A stretch of 64,000 nt of DNA from Agromyces albus. GTDB lineage: Bacteria; Actinomycetota; Actinomycetes; Actinomycetales; Microbacteriaceae. Shown here one piece after another: positions 43,488 to 51,858 of the stretch (its first letter is position 1; the number at the start of each line of letters is the position of its first letter). The DNA is taken from the NCBI RefSeq assembly GCF_004134825.1, contig NZ_SDPN01000013.1, positions 33,297 to 97,296 of the forward strand. Direction: 5' to 3'. Below the pieces are notes generated by a model. It made no database searches and was not told the DNA's origin. It worked only from the letters and a program-made list of their open reading frames with translations. The position numbers were made by a program, and so were the translations under genes.

Positions 43488-44114
43488 TCAAGTGCCGGGA
43501 GGACGACCGGTCAGGTGCCACTGCACCGCCGGCCCGACGCGCGCGACGAGCTCGTCGATGCTCACCGAGGCGGCGGGCTCGAAGGCGAGCACGTAGCGCA
43601 CCATGATCACTCCGACGATCTGGGATGCCGCGAGCTCGGCGCGGAGCTCGGCGTCGGCTCGGTCGTCGTCACCGAGCCGGCTCGCGATGCGGTGCATGAT
43701 CTCGCGGCGCAGGAACTCGCGCAGCATCCGTGCCACCGGACCCTGGCCGATCGCCGAGCGCAACGCAGCGACCGCGGCCGGACGCACCCCGGCGGAATCC
43801 CAGGCGCTGAGCACGGCACGCACGAGTCGAGCGCCCAGCTCGTCGACCGGGCCGTCGAGCGCGTCGCGCACGAGCCGGTCGGGGCGCAGCGGCACCTCGA
43901 CGACTTCGGCGACGAGCGCGGACTTGCCCTCGAAGTAGTGGTGCACGAGTGCCGGGTCGACGCCGGCGCGGCGAGCGATCGCACGCACCGAGGCGGCCTC
44001 GTAGCCGTGCTCGCCGAATTCGGCGGTCGCCGCCTCGAGGATGCGGGCCCTCGTATCGTCGCGATTGGCCCCCTTCGGGCGACCGCGACCGCGCGGTGCA
44101 GGTGCCTCGGCCAC
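43488..44114 (-). CDS. TetR-family regulator of the ABC exporter
   Basis: A TetR repressor, 208 aa. It begins with a basic arm (RGRGRPKGANRDD) and the HTH TRARILEAATAEFGEHGYEAASVRAIARRAGVDPALVHHYFEGK. The C-terminal domain includes RPAAVAALRSAIGQGPVARMLREFLRREI, typical of TetR_C ligand pockets. GTG start follows TAGGCT by 6 nt, so the mRNA is leaderless. It is the first gene of an operon with the ATPase and permease and is divergent from lemA. Confidence 0.85.
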   Translation of the reverse strand: MAEAPAPRGRGRPKGANRDDTRARILEAATAEFGEHGYEAASVRAIARRAGVDPALVHHYFEGKSALVAEVVEVPLRPDRLVRDALDGPVDELGARLVRAVLSAWDSAGVRPAAVAALRSAIGQGPVARMLREFLRREIMHRIASRLGDDDRADAELRAELAASQIVGVIMVRYVLAFEPAASVSIDELVARVGPAVQWHLTGRPPGT

Positions 44115-44120
44115 AGCCTG

Positions 44121-44126
44121 AGCCTA
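44121..44126 (-). promoter_or_regulatory. -10 box, leaderless TetR gene
   Basis: TAGGCT on the minus strand, then CAGGCT, then GTG at 44114. Confidence 0.5.
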
Positions 44127-44195
44127 CGCCCGGAGCAGGCCCTCCGCTTCCTCTGAGTCTCATGGGAAGCACAGGGGGCGAACAGGGGTGCTCGG

Positions 44196-44201
44196 TAGGA
44201 T
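44196..44201 (+). promoter_or_regulatory. -10 box for lemA-htpX
   Basis: TAGGAT, giving a leader of about 40 nt; this supports the ATG at 44248 over the upstream in-frame start at 44188. Confidence 0.45.
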
Positions 44202-44247
44202 GATCAGACACCCGAATACGTCGCTCAGAGCGCTAGGAGTCCGTGCC

Positions 44248-44814
44248 ATGGAATGGCTCATTCCCGTCATCATCGTCGTTGCGCTCGTGGTGATCGCCGG
44301 CATCTACCTGTGGGCCACCTACAACTCGCTCGTCACCCTCAACGTACGCGTCGACGAGGCTTGGAGCGACATCACGGTGCAGCTGAAACGGCGTGCCGAC
44401 CTTATTCCCAACCTCATCGAGGCGGTCAAGGGCTATGCGGCGCATGAGAAGGCCGTGTTCGAGAACGTCACGCGAGCGCGAGCCGAGACACTCCAGGCGC
44501 AGGGCCCGGCCGAGGCCGGCGCGGCCGAGAATCACATGCAGCAGGCACTGAAGTCGATCTTCGCCGTCGCCGAGGCCTACCCCCAGTTGCAGGCGAGCCA
44601 GAACTTCCTCCAGCTCCAGGCCGAGCTGGTCGACACCGAAGACAAGATCCAGGCGTCACGCCGGTTCTACAACGGCGGCGTCCGCGAGCTCAACACGAAG
44701 ATCAAGGTGTTCCCGAACACGCTGTTCGTACGCGGCCTCGGCTTCCACGAGCGCGACTTCTTCGAGGTCACGGAGCCTGCCGCCATCGCAGAGCCTCCGC
44801 GCGTCCAGTTCTAA
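44248..44814 (+). CDS. LemA family protein
   Basis: A membrane-anchored helical-bundle protein of unclear role, often beside HtpX-type proteases. One N-terminal helix (WLIPVIIVVALVVIAGIYLW) precedes the LemA signature YNSLVTLNVRVDEAWSDITVQLKRRADLIPNLIEAVKGYAAHEK, written here in the family order. Later RFYNGGVRELNTKIKVFPN is the second conserved block. 188 aa. ATG 44248 has taggag upstream. htpX starts 9 nt after the stop. Confidence 0.9.
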   Translation: MEWLIPVIIVVALVVIAGIYLWATYNSLVTLNVRVDEAWSDITVQLKRRADLIPNLIEAVKGYAAHEKAVFENVTRARAETLQAQGPAEAGAAENHMQQALKSIFAVAEAYPQLQASQNFLQLQAELVDTEDKIQASRRFYNGGVRELNTKIKVFPNTLFVRGLGFHERDFFEVTEPAAIAEPPRVQF

Positions 44815-44823
44815 CGCACGACG

Positions 44824-45696
44824 ATGTACCGAGCGATAGCCAAGAACAAGCGCAACACCTTCTTCATCATCCTGTTCTTCCTCGCCATCATCGGCGGGCT
44901 GGGATGGCTGGCCGCGTGGGTGTACGGCGACGTCACGATCGTCATCGTGACGCTCGTCATCGCGACGGTGTACGCCCTGTTCCAGTACTTCACCGCCGAC
45001 CGGCAGGCCATCGCCATGTCGGGCGCGATCGAGCTGAAGAGCAAGGCCGACCACCCGCGGCTCTGGCGAACGGTGGAGAACCTCTCGATCACGACCGGCA
45101 CGCCGATGCCGAAGGTGTACGTCATCTCCGACCCCGCGCCCAACGCATTCGCCACCGGTCGCGACCCCGAGCACGCGGTCGTCGCCGCGACCACTGGCCT
45201 GCTCGAGATCATGGACGACGCCGAGCTCGAGGGCGTCATGGCGCATGAGCTCGGCCACGTGCGCAACTACGACATCCGCCTCTCGATGGTCGTCTTCGGG
45301 CTCGTGGTGGCAGTGGGCTTCATCTCCGACATGCTCGTGCGCATGACGTTCTTCGGGCGCGGCAACAACCAGAACCCCGTCGTGCTCATCTTCGGCCTCG
45401 TCGCCATGCTCATCGCGCCGCTCGTCGCGAGCCTCGTGCAGCTCGCCGTGTCACGACAGCGCGAGTACCTGGCCGACGCCACTGGCGCGATGACGACGCG
45501 GCATCCCGACGCACTGGCGAGCGCCCTCGAGAAGCTCGGCGCTTACGGGCGGCCGATGCGCCGGCAGAACTCGTCGATGGCGCACCTCTGGATCGCCGAC
45601 CCGCTGCGGCCCGGCGTCATCGACCGGCTGTTCGCGACCCACCCGCCGATCGCCGATCGCATCAAGCGGCTCGAGACCATGGGCGGCGCCTTCTAG
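44824..45696 (+). CDS. htpX: HtpX-like M48 zinc metalloprotease
   Basis: A membrane protease that removes damaged membrane proteins. Two N-terminal helices (residues 13-35 and 38-56) lead to the catalytic site MAHELGHVRNYD, with His141, Glu142 and His145; the third zinc ligand is Glu214 in SRQREYLADATGA. Another pair of helices lies between them (155-175 and 185-205). LFATHPPIADRIKRLE closes the family pattern. 290 aa. Its TAG and the TAG of the convergent AlkX-like gene share the palindrome CTAG, so the two genes overlap tail to tail. Confidence 0.93.
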   Translation: MYRAIAKNKRNTFFIILFFLAIIGGLGWLAAWVYGDVTIVIVTLVIATVYALFQYFTADRQAIAMSGAIELKSKADHPRLWRTVENLSITTGTPMPKVYVISDPAPNAFATGRDPEHAVVAATTGLLEIMDDAELEGVMAHELGHVRNYDIRLSMVVFGLVVAVGFISDMLVRMTFFGRGNNQNPVVLIFGLVAMLIAPLVASLVQLAVSRQREYLADATGAMTTRHPDALASALEKLGAYGRPMRRQNSSMAHLWIADPLRPGVIDRLFATHPPIADRIKRLETMGGAF

Positions 45697-46916
45697 GCGA
45701 CGCCCGCCTTCGCAAAGGCGAGTTCAGAGCTCAGTTCGGGGGAGAGATCTCCGCGGCCGGTGACCGCGACCTCACCGAGCCCTTGCCATGAGGCCGCACG
45801 CAGGAGTACCGGGGCGAGCCGCGCCGCCGTCTCGGCCGGTGCGCCGGGCTCGGCCCACGCCGATTGCACGCGGAGCACTCCCGCCTGTCGGTCGCTCTTG
45901 AGATCGACGCGGCCGACGACCCGGTCGTCGATGAGCACGGGCAGCGAGTAGTAGCCGAACTTGCGGTCGGGCTCGGGCACGTAGATCTCGATGCGGTAGT
46001 GGAAGTCGAACAGCCGCTCGGTGCGGGGCCTGAACCACACGACCGGATCGAACGGCGAGAGCACCGCGGCCGCGTCGATGCGCCGGGGCCGCTTCGCGTC
46101 GCGGTGCAGCCACGTGGGCGTGGGCCGCGCCCCGGTCGTCCAGCCGGGGACCTCGACGGGCAGGAGCACGCCCGACTCCTCGAGCTCGCGGATCGCCGTG
46201 CGCACAGGCGCCCGCTTCATGCGCCAGTAGTCGGCGAGGTCGGCCTCGGTGCCGATGCCGAGAGCGGATGCCGCGAGCTCGACGAGGTGCCGCACGGCGT
46301 CGGCCTCGGCGGGCGGTTCGCCGAGGAGTTCGGGAGAGAGCGCCTGCTCGGGCAGCGCGTACACGCGCTCGAAGCGGCGGCGTTCGACGCACACGACCTC
46401 ACCGGTGCGGAACATCATCTCGAGCGTGCGCTTGACGTCGGACCAGCCCCACCATGGACCGCGGCGCTCGTTGGCGTCGTGTTCGATCTCGCTCGCGCGC
46501 ATCGGCCCGTTCGCCGCGAGCTCGGCACGGAGCCACTCGGCGAGCGTGCGATTCTCGGTGACCCAGCCGCCCCAGTCGCTGCCCTTCTCCCGGTATTCCG
46601 CGCGACGGAACTCGAAGAGCGGCCACAGTTCACGTGGGATGAATGCCGCCTGGTGCGCCCAGTATTCGATCATGCGGCCCCGACCGCCGGTGGTCAGCCG
46701 ATCGAGCAGCGTGCGATCGTAGTCGCCGATGCGGCTGAACGCCGGGAGGTAGTGACTGCGCTCGAACACGTTCACGGAATCGATCTGGAGGAGCCCGAGG
46801 CGATCGACGACCCCGCCGACCTGGCGCAGGCCGGGCGACTCGGGCAGCGGACGCGAGAAGCCCTGCGCCGCGAGCGCGATGCGCCGGGCGAGGGCGGGAC
46901 TGACGGTGTCGACCAT
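45693..46916 (-). CDS. YcaQ/AlkX-type winged-helix DNA glycosylase
   Basis: A member of the HTH_42 family that includes E. coli YcaQ (AlkX), which unhooks interstrand crosslinks, and Streptomyces AlkZ. The catalytic motif is QID at residues 44-46 (GLLQIDSVNVFERSHYLPAF), the QxD form typical of YcaQ rather than the QxQ of AlkZ. Other family blocks are YWAHQAAFIPRELWPLFEFRR, LSPFDPVVWFRPRTERLFDFHYRIEIYVPEPDRKFGYY in pieces, and LPVLIDDRVVGRVDLK. 407 aa. ATG 46916 lies 8 nt after a TACAGT -10-like box. Divergent from the AI-2E transporter gene. Confidence 0.87.
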   Translation of the reverse strand: MVDTVSPALARRIALAAQGFSRPLPESPGLRQVGGVVDRLGLLQIDSVNVFERSHYLPAFSRIGDYDRTLLDRLTTGGRGRMIEYWAHQAAFIPRELWPLFEFRRAEYREKGSDWGGWVTENRTLAEWLRAELAANGPMRASEIEHDANERRGPWWGWSDVKRTLEMMFRTGEVVCVERRRFERVYALPEQALSPELLGEPPAEADAVRHLVELAASALGIGTEADLADYWRMKRAPVRTAIRELEESGVLLPVEVPGWTTGARPTPTWLHRDAKRPRRIDAAAVLSPFDPVVWFRPRTERLFDFHYRIEIYVPEPDRKFGYYSLPVLIDDRVVGRVDLKSDRQAGVLRVQSAWAEPGAPAETAARLAPVLLRAASWQGLGEVAVTGRGDLSPELSSELAFAKAGVA

Positions 46917-47006
46917 GATGCTCGACTGTATCCGGCGCCTCCGACACGCGAGGAGCGGCTGATGCGACATCCGTCCGCTCATGCAGTTCGGTGCATGTGC
47001 CGTGCC

Positions 47007-47012
47007 TAGACT
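47007..47012 (+). promoter_or_regulatory. -10 box, leaderless AI-2E family gene
   Basis: TAGACT, then ggagca, then ATG at 47019; the ggag is too close to serve as a ribosome site. Confidence 0.55.
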
Positions 47013-47018
47013 GGAGCA

Positions 47019-48251
47019 ATGACGGAGTCGAAGGGGCGGGCTCGTTCGCGAGCGGGCCTCGGGCGCGAGGCGAAGCCGGGGGAGGCGCCGGTCGAGGCCG
47101 AGCCGCAACCCGCGCACCAGGTCGCCGACGGCATTCCCTACAGCATGCGGCTCGCTGCCGCGTGGTCGTGGCGACTGCTCCTCGTGGGCGGGATGCTCGC
47201 GGTCATCGTGTTCCTCATCATCCAGCTGCGGCTCATCATCATCCCGATTCTCGTGGCGGTGCTCATCGGCGCCCTGCTCGTGCCCTTCGTGGGCTTCCTG
47301 CAGCGGCACCGATGGCCGAAGTGGCTCGCCGTGACCACCGCGATGCTCACGACGCTCGCAGTCGTCGGCGGCCTGCTCTGGCTCGGTATCACGCAGATCG
47401 TGCGCGGCTCCGACGAGCTCGCCGCGCAATCCGTGATCGCGTGGAACGACTTCCGGGTCTGGCTCCTCGAGGGGCCCTTCCACATCACCGAGGAGCAACT
47501 CAACGACTTCGTCGCCCAAGTGGTGAACTCCGTGCAGGAAGACGGCAGCGTGCTGCTGACCGGTGCGCTCTCGCTGGGGTCGACCCTCGGCCACTTCATC
47601 GCGGGACTCCTGCTCGCGCTCTTCGCGACCCTGTTCATCCTCATCGACGGGCGCGGCATCTGGAACTGGGTCGTCGGCGTCTTCCCGCGACGTGCCCGCG
47701 CCGCGATCGACGGAGCAGGTCAATCGGGCTGGGCGACGCTCGGCAACTTCGTTCGCGTGCAGATCCTCGTCGCAACGATCGATGCCATCGGCATCGGCCT
47801 CGGCGCGTTCTTCCTCGGTCTTCCGCTCGCGGTGCCGATCGCGATCCTCGTCTTCCTCGGCTCGTTCGTCCCCTTCGTCGGTGCCGTCGTCACGGGCGCG
47901 TTGGCCATCTTCGTCGCGCTCGTCTACAACGGCCCCGTCATCGCGCTCGTGATGCTCGGCATCGTGCTGCTCGTGCAGCAGGTCGAGGGCCACGTGCTGC
48001 AGCCGCTCATCATGGGCACCGCCGTGAAGGTGCATCCGCTCGGTGTCGTGCTCGCGGTCGCGACCGGTTCGCTGCTCGCGGGCATTCCGGGCGCGCTCTT
48101 CGCCGTGCCGGTGGCCGCGGTGCTCAACGTGATGATCCTCTACATCGCCGGCGGCTCCTGGAAAGACCAGTCAGGGCCACCGGCGATCGCCGCCCGCTCG
48201 CCGCTCTGGCGGACCGTGCCACAACGACCCGGATATGCGCGAGGAGAATGA
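47019..48251 (+). CDS. AI-2E family transporter (PerM/YdiK type)
   Basis: A polytopic membrane protein with about eight helices, 410 aa. Members are proposed to export AI-2 or act as ion antiporters; the role here is unknown. The early pair of helices (LLVGGMLAVIVFLIIQLRLIIIPILVAVLIGALLVPF, in two) and the late family signature QQVEGHVLQPLIMGTAVKVHPLGVVLAV are diagnostic. A basic N-terminal tail of 40 residues is cytoplasmic. The stop overlaps the ilvA start (ATGA). Confidence 0.85.
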   Translation: MTESKGRARSRAGLGREAKPGEAPVEAEPQPAHQVADGIPYSMRLAAAWSWRLLLVGGMLAVIVFLIIQLRLIIIPILVAVLIGALLVPFVGFLQRHRWPKWLAVTTAMLTTLAVVGGLLWLGITQIVRGSDELAAQSVIAWNDFRVWLLEGPFHITEEQLNDFVAQVVNSVQEDGSVLLTGALSLGSTLGHFIAGLLLALFATLFILIDGRGIWNWVVGVFPRRARAAIDGAGQSGWATLGNFVRVQILVATIDAIGIGLGAFFLGLPLAVPIAILVFLGSFVPFVGAVVTGALAIFVALVYNGPVIALVMLGIVLLVQQVEGHVLQPLIMGTAVKVHPLGVVLAVATGSLLAGIPGALFAVPVAAVLNVMILYIAGGSWKDQSGPPAIAARSPLWRTVPQRPGYARGE

Positions 48252-49495
48252 ACGAGTTGACCACGACCATTCCGGGGCCGAGCCTCGCCGAGTTCGAGCA
48301 TGCGCGCGAGGTCGTGGGGCGCGTCGCCCGGCAGACCCCGATGGAGTCCTCACGATTCCTCGGCGACGAGCTCGGCGTGCCCGTCTACCTCAAGTGCGAG
48401 AACCTCCAGCGAACGGGCTCCTACAAGCTCCGCGGCGCCTACCATCGCATCTCGGCGCTCACCCAGGCCGAGCGCGAGCGCGGTGTCGTGGCAGCCTCCG
48501 CCGGCAACCACGCCCAAGGCGTGGCGTTCGCGGCGCGTGAGCTCGGCATCCGCGCGACGATCTTCATGCCGGTGGGCGTGGCCCTGCCGAAGCTCGACGC
48601 GACGCGCCACTACGGCGCCGAGGTCGTGTTGCGCGGCGACTCGGTGGGCGAGGCGCTCGAGGCCGCGGCCGCCTATGCCGCCGAGACCGGCGCGGTGCTC
48701 ATCCCGCCGTTCGACCATCCCGACATCATCGCCGGACAGGGCACCCTCGGCCTCGAGATCCTCGAGCAGGCGCCCGACGCCACAACGATCGTCGTGCCGG
48801 TCGGCGGCGGCGGGCTCGTGGCGGGCATCGCGAGCGCGGTGAAGCAGCAGGCCGCCCGTGAGGGCCGCGTCATCCGCGTCATCGGCGTGCAGGCCGAGAA
48901 CGCCGCTCCCTACGTCGCCTCGCTCGCGGCCGGTTCGCCGCAGCAGGTGCCCATCGTGCCGACGATCGCCGACGGCATCGCGGTATACCGCCCCGGCGAA
49001 TTGAACTTCGAGATCATCCGGGAGGCGGTCGACGAGGTCGTCACCGTCTCCGAAGACGACATCGCCCGCGCCTTGCTCGTGCTCCTCGAGCGCGCGAAGC
49101 TCGTCGTCGAACCGGCCGGCGCGGTCTCGGTCGCGGCGCTCATGACGGGTGCGGTGAAATCCGACGGTCCCGTCGTCGCGCTCCTCTCCGGCGGCAACAT
49201 CGACCCGCTGCTCATGCAGCGCGTCATCGCGCACGGACTGTCGGCCTCCGATCGCTACCTCTCGCTGCGTGTCGGGCTGCCCGACCGTCCAGGCCAGCTC
49301 GCGCGCGTCGCCGAGTTGCTCGCCGAGGCGAACGCCAACGTCATCGAAGTGCTGCATACGCGTCACGGGTCGGGACTGCAGATCTCCGAAGTCGAACTGA
49401 AGCTCTCGGTCGAGACCCGGGGTCCGGTGCACCGCGAGGTCGTCGTCGAGACCCTCCGGCGGGCCGGGTACGACCCGAAGGTCGACGTCGACTGA
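48248..49495 (+). CDS. ilvA: Threonine ammonia-lyase
   Basis: Deaminates threonine to 2-oxobutyrate, the entry to isoleucine synthesis. Fold-type II PLP enzyme with Lys60 in RTGSYKLRGAYHRI, SAGNHAQGVAF and the phosphate-binding glycine loop PVGGGGLVAG. From residue about 335 a single ACT domain follows (LRVGLPDRPGQLARVAELLAEANANV). With one ACT domain and 415 aa it is the medium form, common in Gram-positive bacteria; a catabolic role is also possible. gaggaga precedes ATG, which overlaps the transporter stop by 4 nt. Confidence 0.92.
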   Translation: MNELTTTIPGPSLAEFEHAREVVGRVARQTPMESSRFLGDELGVPVYLKCENLQRTGSYKLRGAYHRISALTQAERERGVVAASAGNHAQGVAFAARELGIRATIFMPVGVALPKLDATRHYGAEVVLRGDSVGEALEAAAAYAAETGAVLIPPFDHPDIIAGQGTLGLEILEQAPDATTIVVPVGGGGLVAGIASAVKQQAAREGRVIRVIGVQAENAAPYVASLAAGSPQQVPIVPTIADGIAVYRPGELNFEIIREAVDEVVTVSEDDIARALLVLLERAKLVVEPAGAVSVAALMTGAVKSDGPVVALLSGGNIDPLLMQRVIAHGLSASDRYLSLRVGLPDRPGQLARVAELLAEANANVIEVLHTRHGSGLQISEVELKLSVETRGPVHREVVVETLRRAGYDPKVDVD

Positions 49496-49546
49496 GGCGC
49501 TGAGCGGTCGTCTCGGGCGCTGACGATCAACACCCGCACTGCACGA

Positions 49547-49579
49547 CGACGGCCCCTCCGCGAAGCGAAGGGGCCGTCG
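49547..49579. terminator. Bidirectional terminator, ilvA/greA
   Basis: A 15-bp stem with one mismatch (cgacggcccctccgc against gcgaaggggccgtcg) and a gaa loop in the 98-bp convergent gap. Confidence 0.8.
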
Positions 49580-49593
49580 GTCGAACGTCTCGG

Positions 49594-50085
49594 TTACTGA
49601 CCGCCCCAGGTCTCGACACCGGTGACCTCGACAGCGATCTCGCGGCCGTTCGGCGCGGTGTAGCTCGTCTTCTCGCCGACCTTCAGGCCGAGGATCGCGG
49701 CGCCCAGCGGGCTCTGCTCGCTGTAGACGTCGAGTTCGGAGTCGCCGGCGATCTCACGGCTGCCGATGAGGAACGTCGACTCGTCGCCGGCGATGACCGC
49801 GGAGATCACGGTGCCGGGCTGGACGACGCCGTTGGAGGTGGGCGCTTCGCCGACCTGCGCGGAGCGCAGCAGCGACGTCAGCTGGCGAATGCGCGCCTCT
49901 TGCTTGCCCTGCTCGTCTTTCGCAGCGTGGTATCCGCCGTTCTCCTTGAGGTCGCCCTCTTCACGGGCGGATTCGATGCGCTTCGCGATCTCCTCGCGCC
50001 CATTGGTGGAGAGCTGCTCGAGCTCGGCCGCGAGCCGGTCGTAAGCCTCCTGGGTGAGCCAGGTGACGGTGGCTTCGTGCGCCAT
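49594..50085 (-). CDS. greA: Transcription elongation factor GreA
   Basis: Stimulates cleavage of backtracked RNA in RNA polymerase. The N-terminal coiled coil has LTQEAYDRLAAELEQLSTNGREEIAKRI and, at its tip, the acidic pair in REEGDLKENGGYHAAKDEQG that coordinates the second Mg2+. The C-terminal FKBP-like domain ends in SPLGAAILGLKVGEKTSYTAPNG. 163 aa, as usual in actinobacteria. ATG 50085 follows cgggagtg. DUF4307 lies upstream on the same strand. Confidence 0.96.
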   Translation of the reverse strand: MAHEATVTWLTQEAYDRLAAELEQLSTNGREEIAKRIESAREEGDLKENGGYHAAKDEQGKQEARIRQLTSLLRSAQVGEAPTSNGVVQPGTVISAVIAGDESTFLIGSREIAGDSELDVYSEQSPLGAAILGLKVGEKTSYTAPNGREIAVEVTGVETWGGQ

Positions 50086-50142
50086 GGTGCACTCCCGAAA
50101 TAGACGTGACGCCCCGACGACTGTCAGGGCGAACAACCAATC

Positions 50143-50550
50143 TTAGGTGAGCCAACACCGGTAAATCAAACCAGTGTTCGCTTCCTGCGCCGTGCGGACC
50201 TGCTCGGTGAACGTGCGGAGGTGCCGATCTGACGCGGGCAGTTCGACGACCTTCCAGCCGACGACGGTGAAGTCCTCGTTGAGCGCTTGCACGATGCAGG
50301 CGGTCTCGTTGCCGGGCGGCACAGACAAGGTCCAGCTCACCTCGACCGCGCGCTGCTCGGTGAGAAGGCGGTGCCCGGTGTCGGTTGCCTGGACGGCCGG
50401 CCGTTGGCCGTCGAGCCCTGCCCACACAACCCACGCGACGAGCACGATCGCGAAGACGACCGCAGCCCCGATCAGGAGCAGGCGATCGCGAGTGCGCGTG
50501 CCGGGTGTGCGCCCGTAGCGCGCAGCGAGCACCTCGGTCTGCTCGGCCAC
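50143..50550 (-). CDS. DUF4307 membrane protein
   Basis: A small bitopic protein of unknown role found next to greA in actinobacteria. N-terminal LAARYGRTPGTRTRDR is the family start, then one helix (LLLIGAAVVFAIVLVAWVVWAG), then an extracytoplasmic domain with VSWTLSVPPGNETACIVQALNEDFTVVGWKVVELP. The two cysteines (TACIV and YRCWL) could pair outside the cell. 135 aa. GTG start with ggaaggggcc. 57 nt separate its stop from the greA start. Confidence 0.85.
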   Translation of the reverse strand: MAEQTEVLAARYGRTPGTRTRDRLLLIGAAVVFAIVLVAWVVWAGLDGQRPAVQATDTGHRLLTEQRAVEVSWTLSVPPGNETACIVQALNEDFTVVGWKVVELPASDRHLRTFTEQVRTAQEANTGLIYRCWLT

Positions 50551-50578
50551 GGCTCGGCCCCTTCCCGCCTCGATCGTC

Positions 50579-50597
50579 TAGGCTTGAATCCAGCCTA
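50579..50597. promoter_or_regulatory. Symmetric divergent -10 boxes
   Basis: taggct-tgaatcc-agccta: each arm is a TANNNT -10 box, one per strand, facing the DUF4307 gene (minus) and the 102-aa membrane protein (plus). The arms also form a perfect 6-bp palindrome. Confidence 0.4.
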
Positions 50598-50663
50598 ACC
50601 CGCCCCCGGTGAAGGGAATCCGATGCTCGTCGTGCCCGCTTGTTCCATCGCCGGAGCACGCTC

Positions 50664-50972
50664 GTGATCGCACGCCTCACCGGCGCGATCGCGATCGCCG
50701 CAGAGGAGGAGTTCGACCCCGACACCGTGACGCCGGGCGTCTGGGGCTTCGTCGTGACGTTCGCACTGATGGTCGTCGTGGTGCTCCTGATCCTCGACAT
50801 GGTGCGGCGCATCCGGCGCACGAACTACCGCGCCGAGGTGCGCGAGCGGCTCGAGGTCGAGCGCCTCGAGGCCGAGGTGCTCGGCGATCAAGGCGTGGCG
50901 CCGGATGTCCCGAGCCCGTCGCCGAACGCCGACGACGACGAGAGCGGCCCCGGCGCGGCATCCGCTCGCTGA
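50664..50972 (+). CDS. Small single-pass membrane protein, 102 aa
   Basis: Unrecognised. Residues about 27-46 form one membrane helix (GFVVTFALMVVVVLLILDMV), followed by a basic RRIRR stop-transfer signal, a charged helix (EVRERLEVERLEAEVLGDQ) and an acidic Pro/Ser/Asp tail. The cytoplasmic charged helix may pair with a partner. GTG 50664 with cggag is the best start; a TTG eight codons earlier is in frame. It lies between DUF4307 and the hemolysin III gene. Confidence 0.65.
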   Translation: MIARLTGAIAIAAEEEFDPDTVTPGVWGFVVTFALMVVVVLLILDMVRRIRRTNYRAEVRERLEVERLEAEVLGDQGVAPDVPSPSPNADDDESGPGAASAR

Positions 50973-50984
50973 ACGCGGCCCGGC

Positions 50985-51785
50985 TCAGCCCGTGTGATAC
51001 GTGGGGTCGACGGCGATGAGCAGCGTCGCCGTCCAATGGCACATGAACGCGAGCACCGTGCACGCGTGGAAGATCTCGTGGAAGCCGAATACTCCCGGCC
51101 ACGGGTTCGGCTTCTTCAGCGCGTAGACGATCGCGCCCGCCGTGTAGAGCAGTCCGCCGACGATGACGAGCACCATCATGAGGGCGTTCACCGCGAAGAG
51201 GTCGCCGAGGTACATCACCGCGGCCCAGCCGAGCAGCAGGTAGAGCAGCACGTAGAGCCAGCGCGGAGCCTGGATCCAGAACACCCGGAAGCCGATGCCG
51301 ACGAGGGCGCCGGCCCACACCACGCCGAGCAGCAGCCAGCCCTTGCTCGGTGGCAGCGCAAGGATCGCGAGGGGTGTGTAGGTGCCGGCGATGAGCAGGA
51401 AGATGTTGGCGTGGTCGATGCGCTTGAGGAGCAGCTTCGTCTTCGGGTTCCAGTCGAAGCGGTGGTAGAGCGCCGAGTTGCCGAAGAGCAGCATCGACGT
51501 GAGCACGAACACGAGCGACGCCAGCTTCGCCGGCGCGCCCTGCGCGAGCACGAGGAGCACGATGCCCGCGAGGATCGTGATCGGGAACGTGACGGCGTGG
51601 ATCCAGCCGCGCCAGGTGGGCTTCACATCGGCGCGCGAGATGCCGTCGTCGAGCACCGGGATGTTCGGCAGGTCGGAGCCGTGCTGATCGCGGGAGACCG
51701 CGGCATCCGCCGGGTCGTCCGCCGCGGCCGGGCGGGAGAGCTGCTGCGCGAGATCGTCGTGTTCGCGGCGGCGCTTCGAGGTCAT
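50985..51785 (-). CDS. Hemolysin III / TrhA (PAQR family) membrane protein
   Basis: A seven-helix member of the progestin and adipoQ receptor family; bacterial forms are linked to membrane energy homeostasis, and several have metal-dependent hydrolase-like sites. Diagnostic residues are the Ser/His of LFGNSALYHRFDW, the ADHANIF-like KRIDHANIFLLIAGTYTPL and the paired histidines of GFHEIFHACTVLAFMCHW. 266 aa with a 55-residue hydrophilic N terminus. TACGCT lies 6 nt before ATG 51785, so it is leaderless. Divergent from uppS. Confidence 0.9.
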   Translation of the reverse strand: MTSKRRREHDDLAQQLSRPAAADDPADAAVSRDQHGSDLPNIPVLDDGISRADVKPTWRGWIHAVTFPITILAGIVLLVLAQGAPAKLASLVFVLTSMLLFGNSALYHRFDWNPKTKLLLKRIDHANIFLLIAGTYTPLAILALPPSKGWLLLGVVWAGALVGIGFRVFWIQAPRWLYVLLYLLLGWAAVMYLGDLFAVNALMMVLVIVGGLLYTAGAIVYALKKPNPWPGVFGFHEIFHACTVLAFMCHWTATLLIAVDPTYHTG

Positions 51786-51791
51786 CCAGCC

Positions 51792-51852
51792 AGCGTAGAG
51801 CTTCGACGATCAGGCATCGCTGTGAGTGCCGGATGCTGCGGAGCGGTAGCGT
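51792..51852. promoter_or_regulatory. Back-to-back leaderless promoters (hemolysin III / uppS)
   Basis: On the minus strand TACGCT at 51792-51797 is 6 nt before ATG 51785. On the plus strand TAGCGT at 51847-51852 is 6 nt before GTG 51859. The two promoters share about 50 bp. Confidence 0.55.
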
Positions 51853-51858
51853 GGGTCC

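Noticed and set aside
45693..48035. A minus-strand frame of 780 codons covering the AI-2E family gene
   Set aside because: The N-terminal part is Asp/Glu/Arg-rich antisense to a clear membrane protein; the family match of AlkX begins only at 46916.
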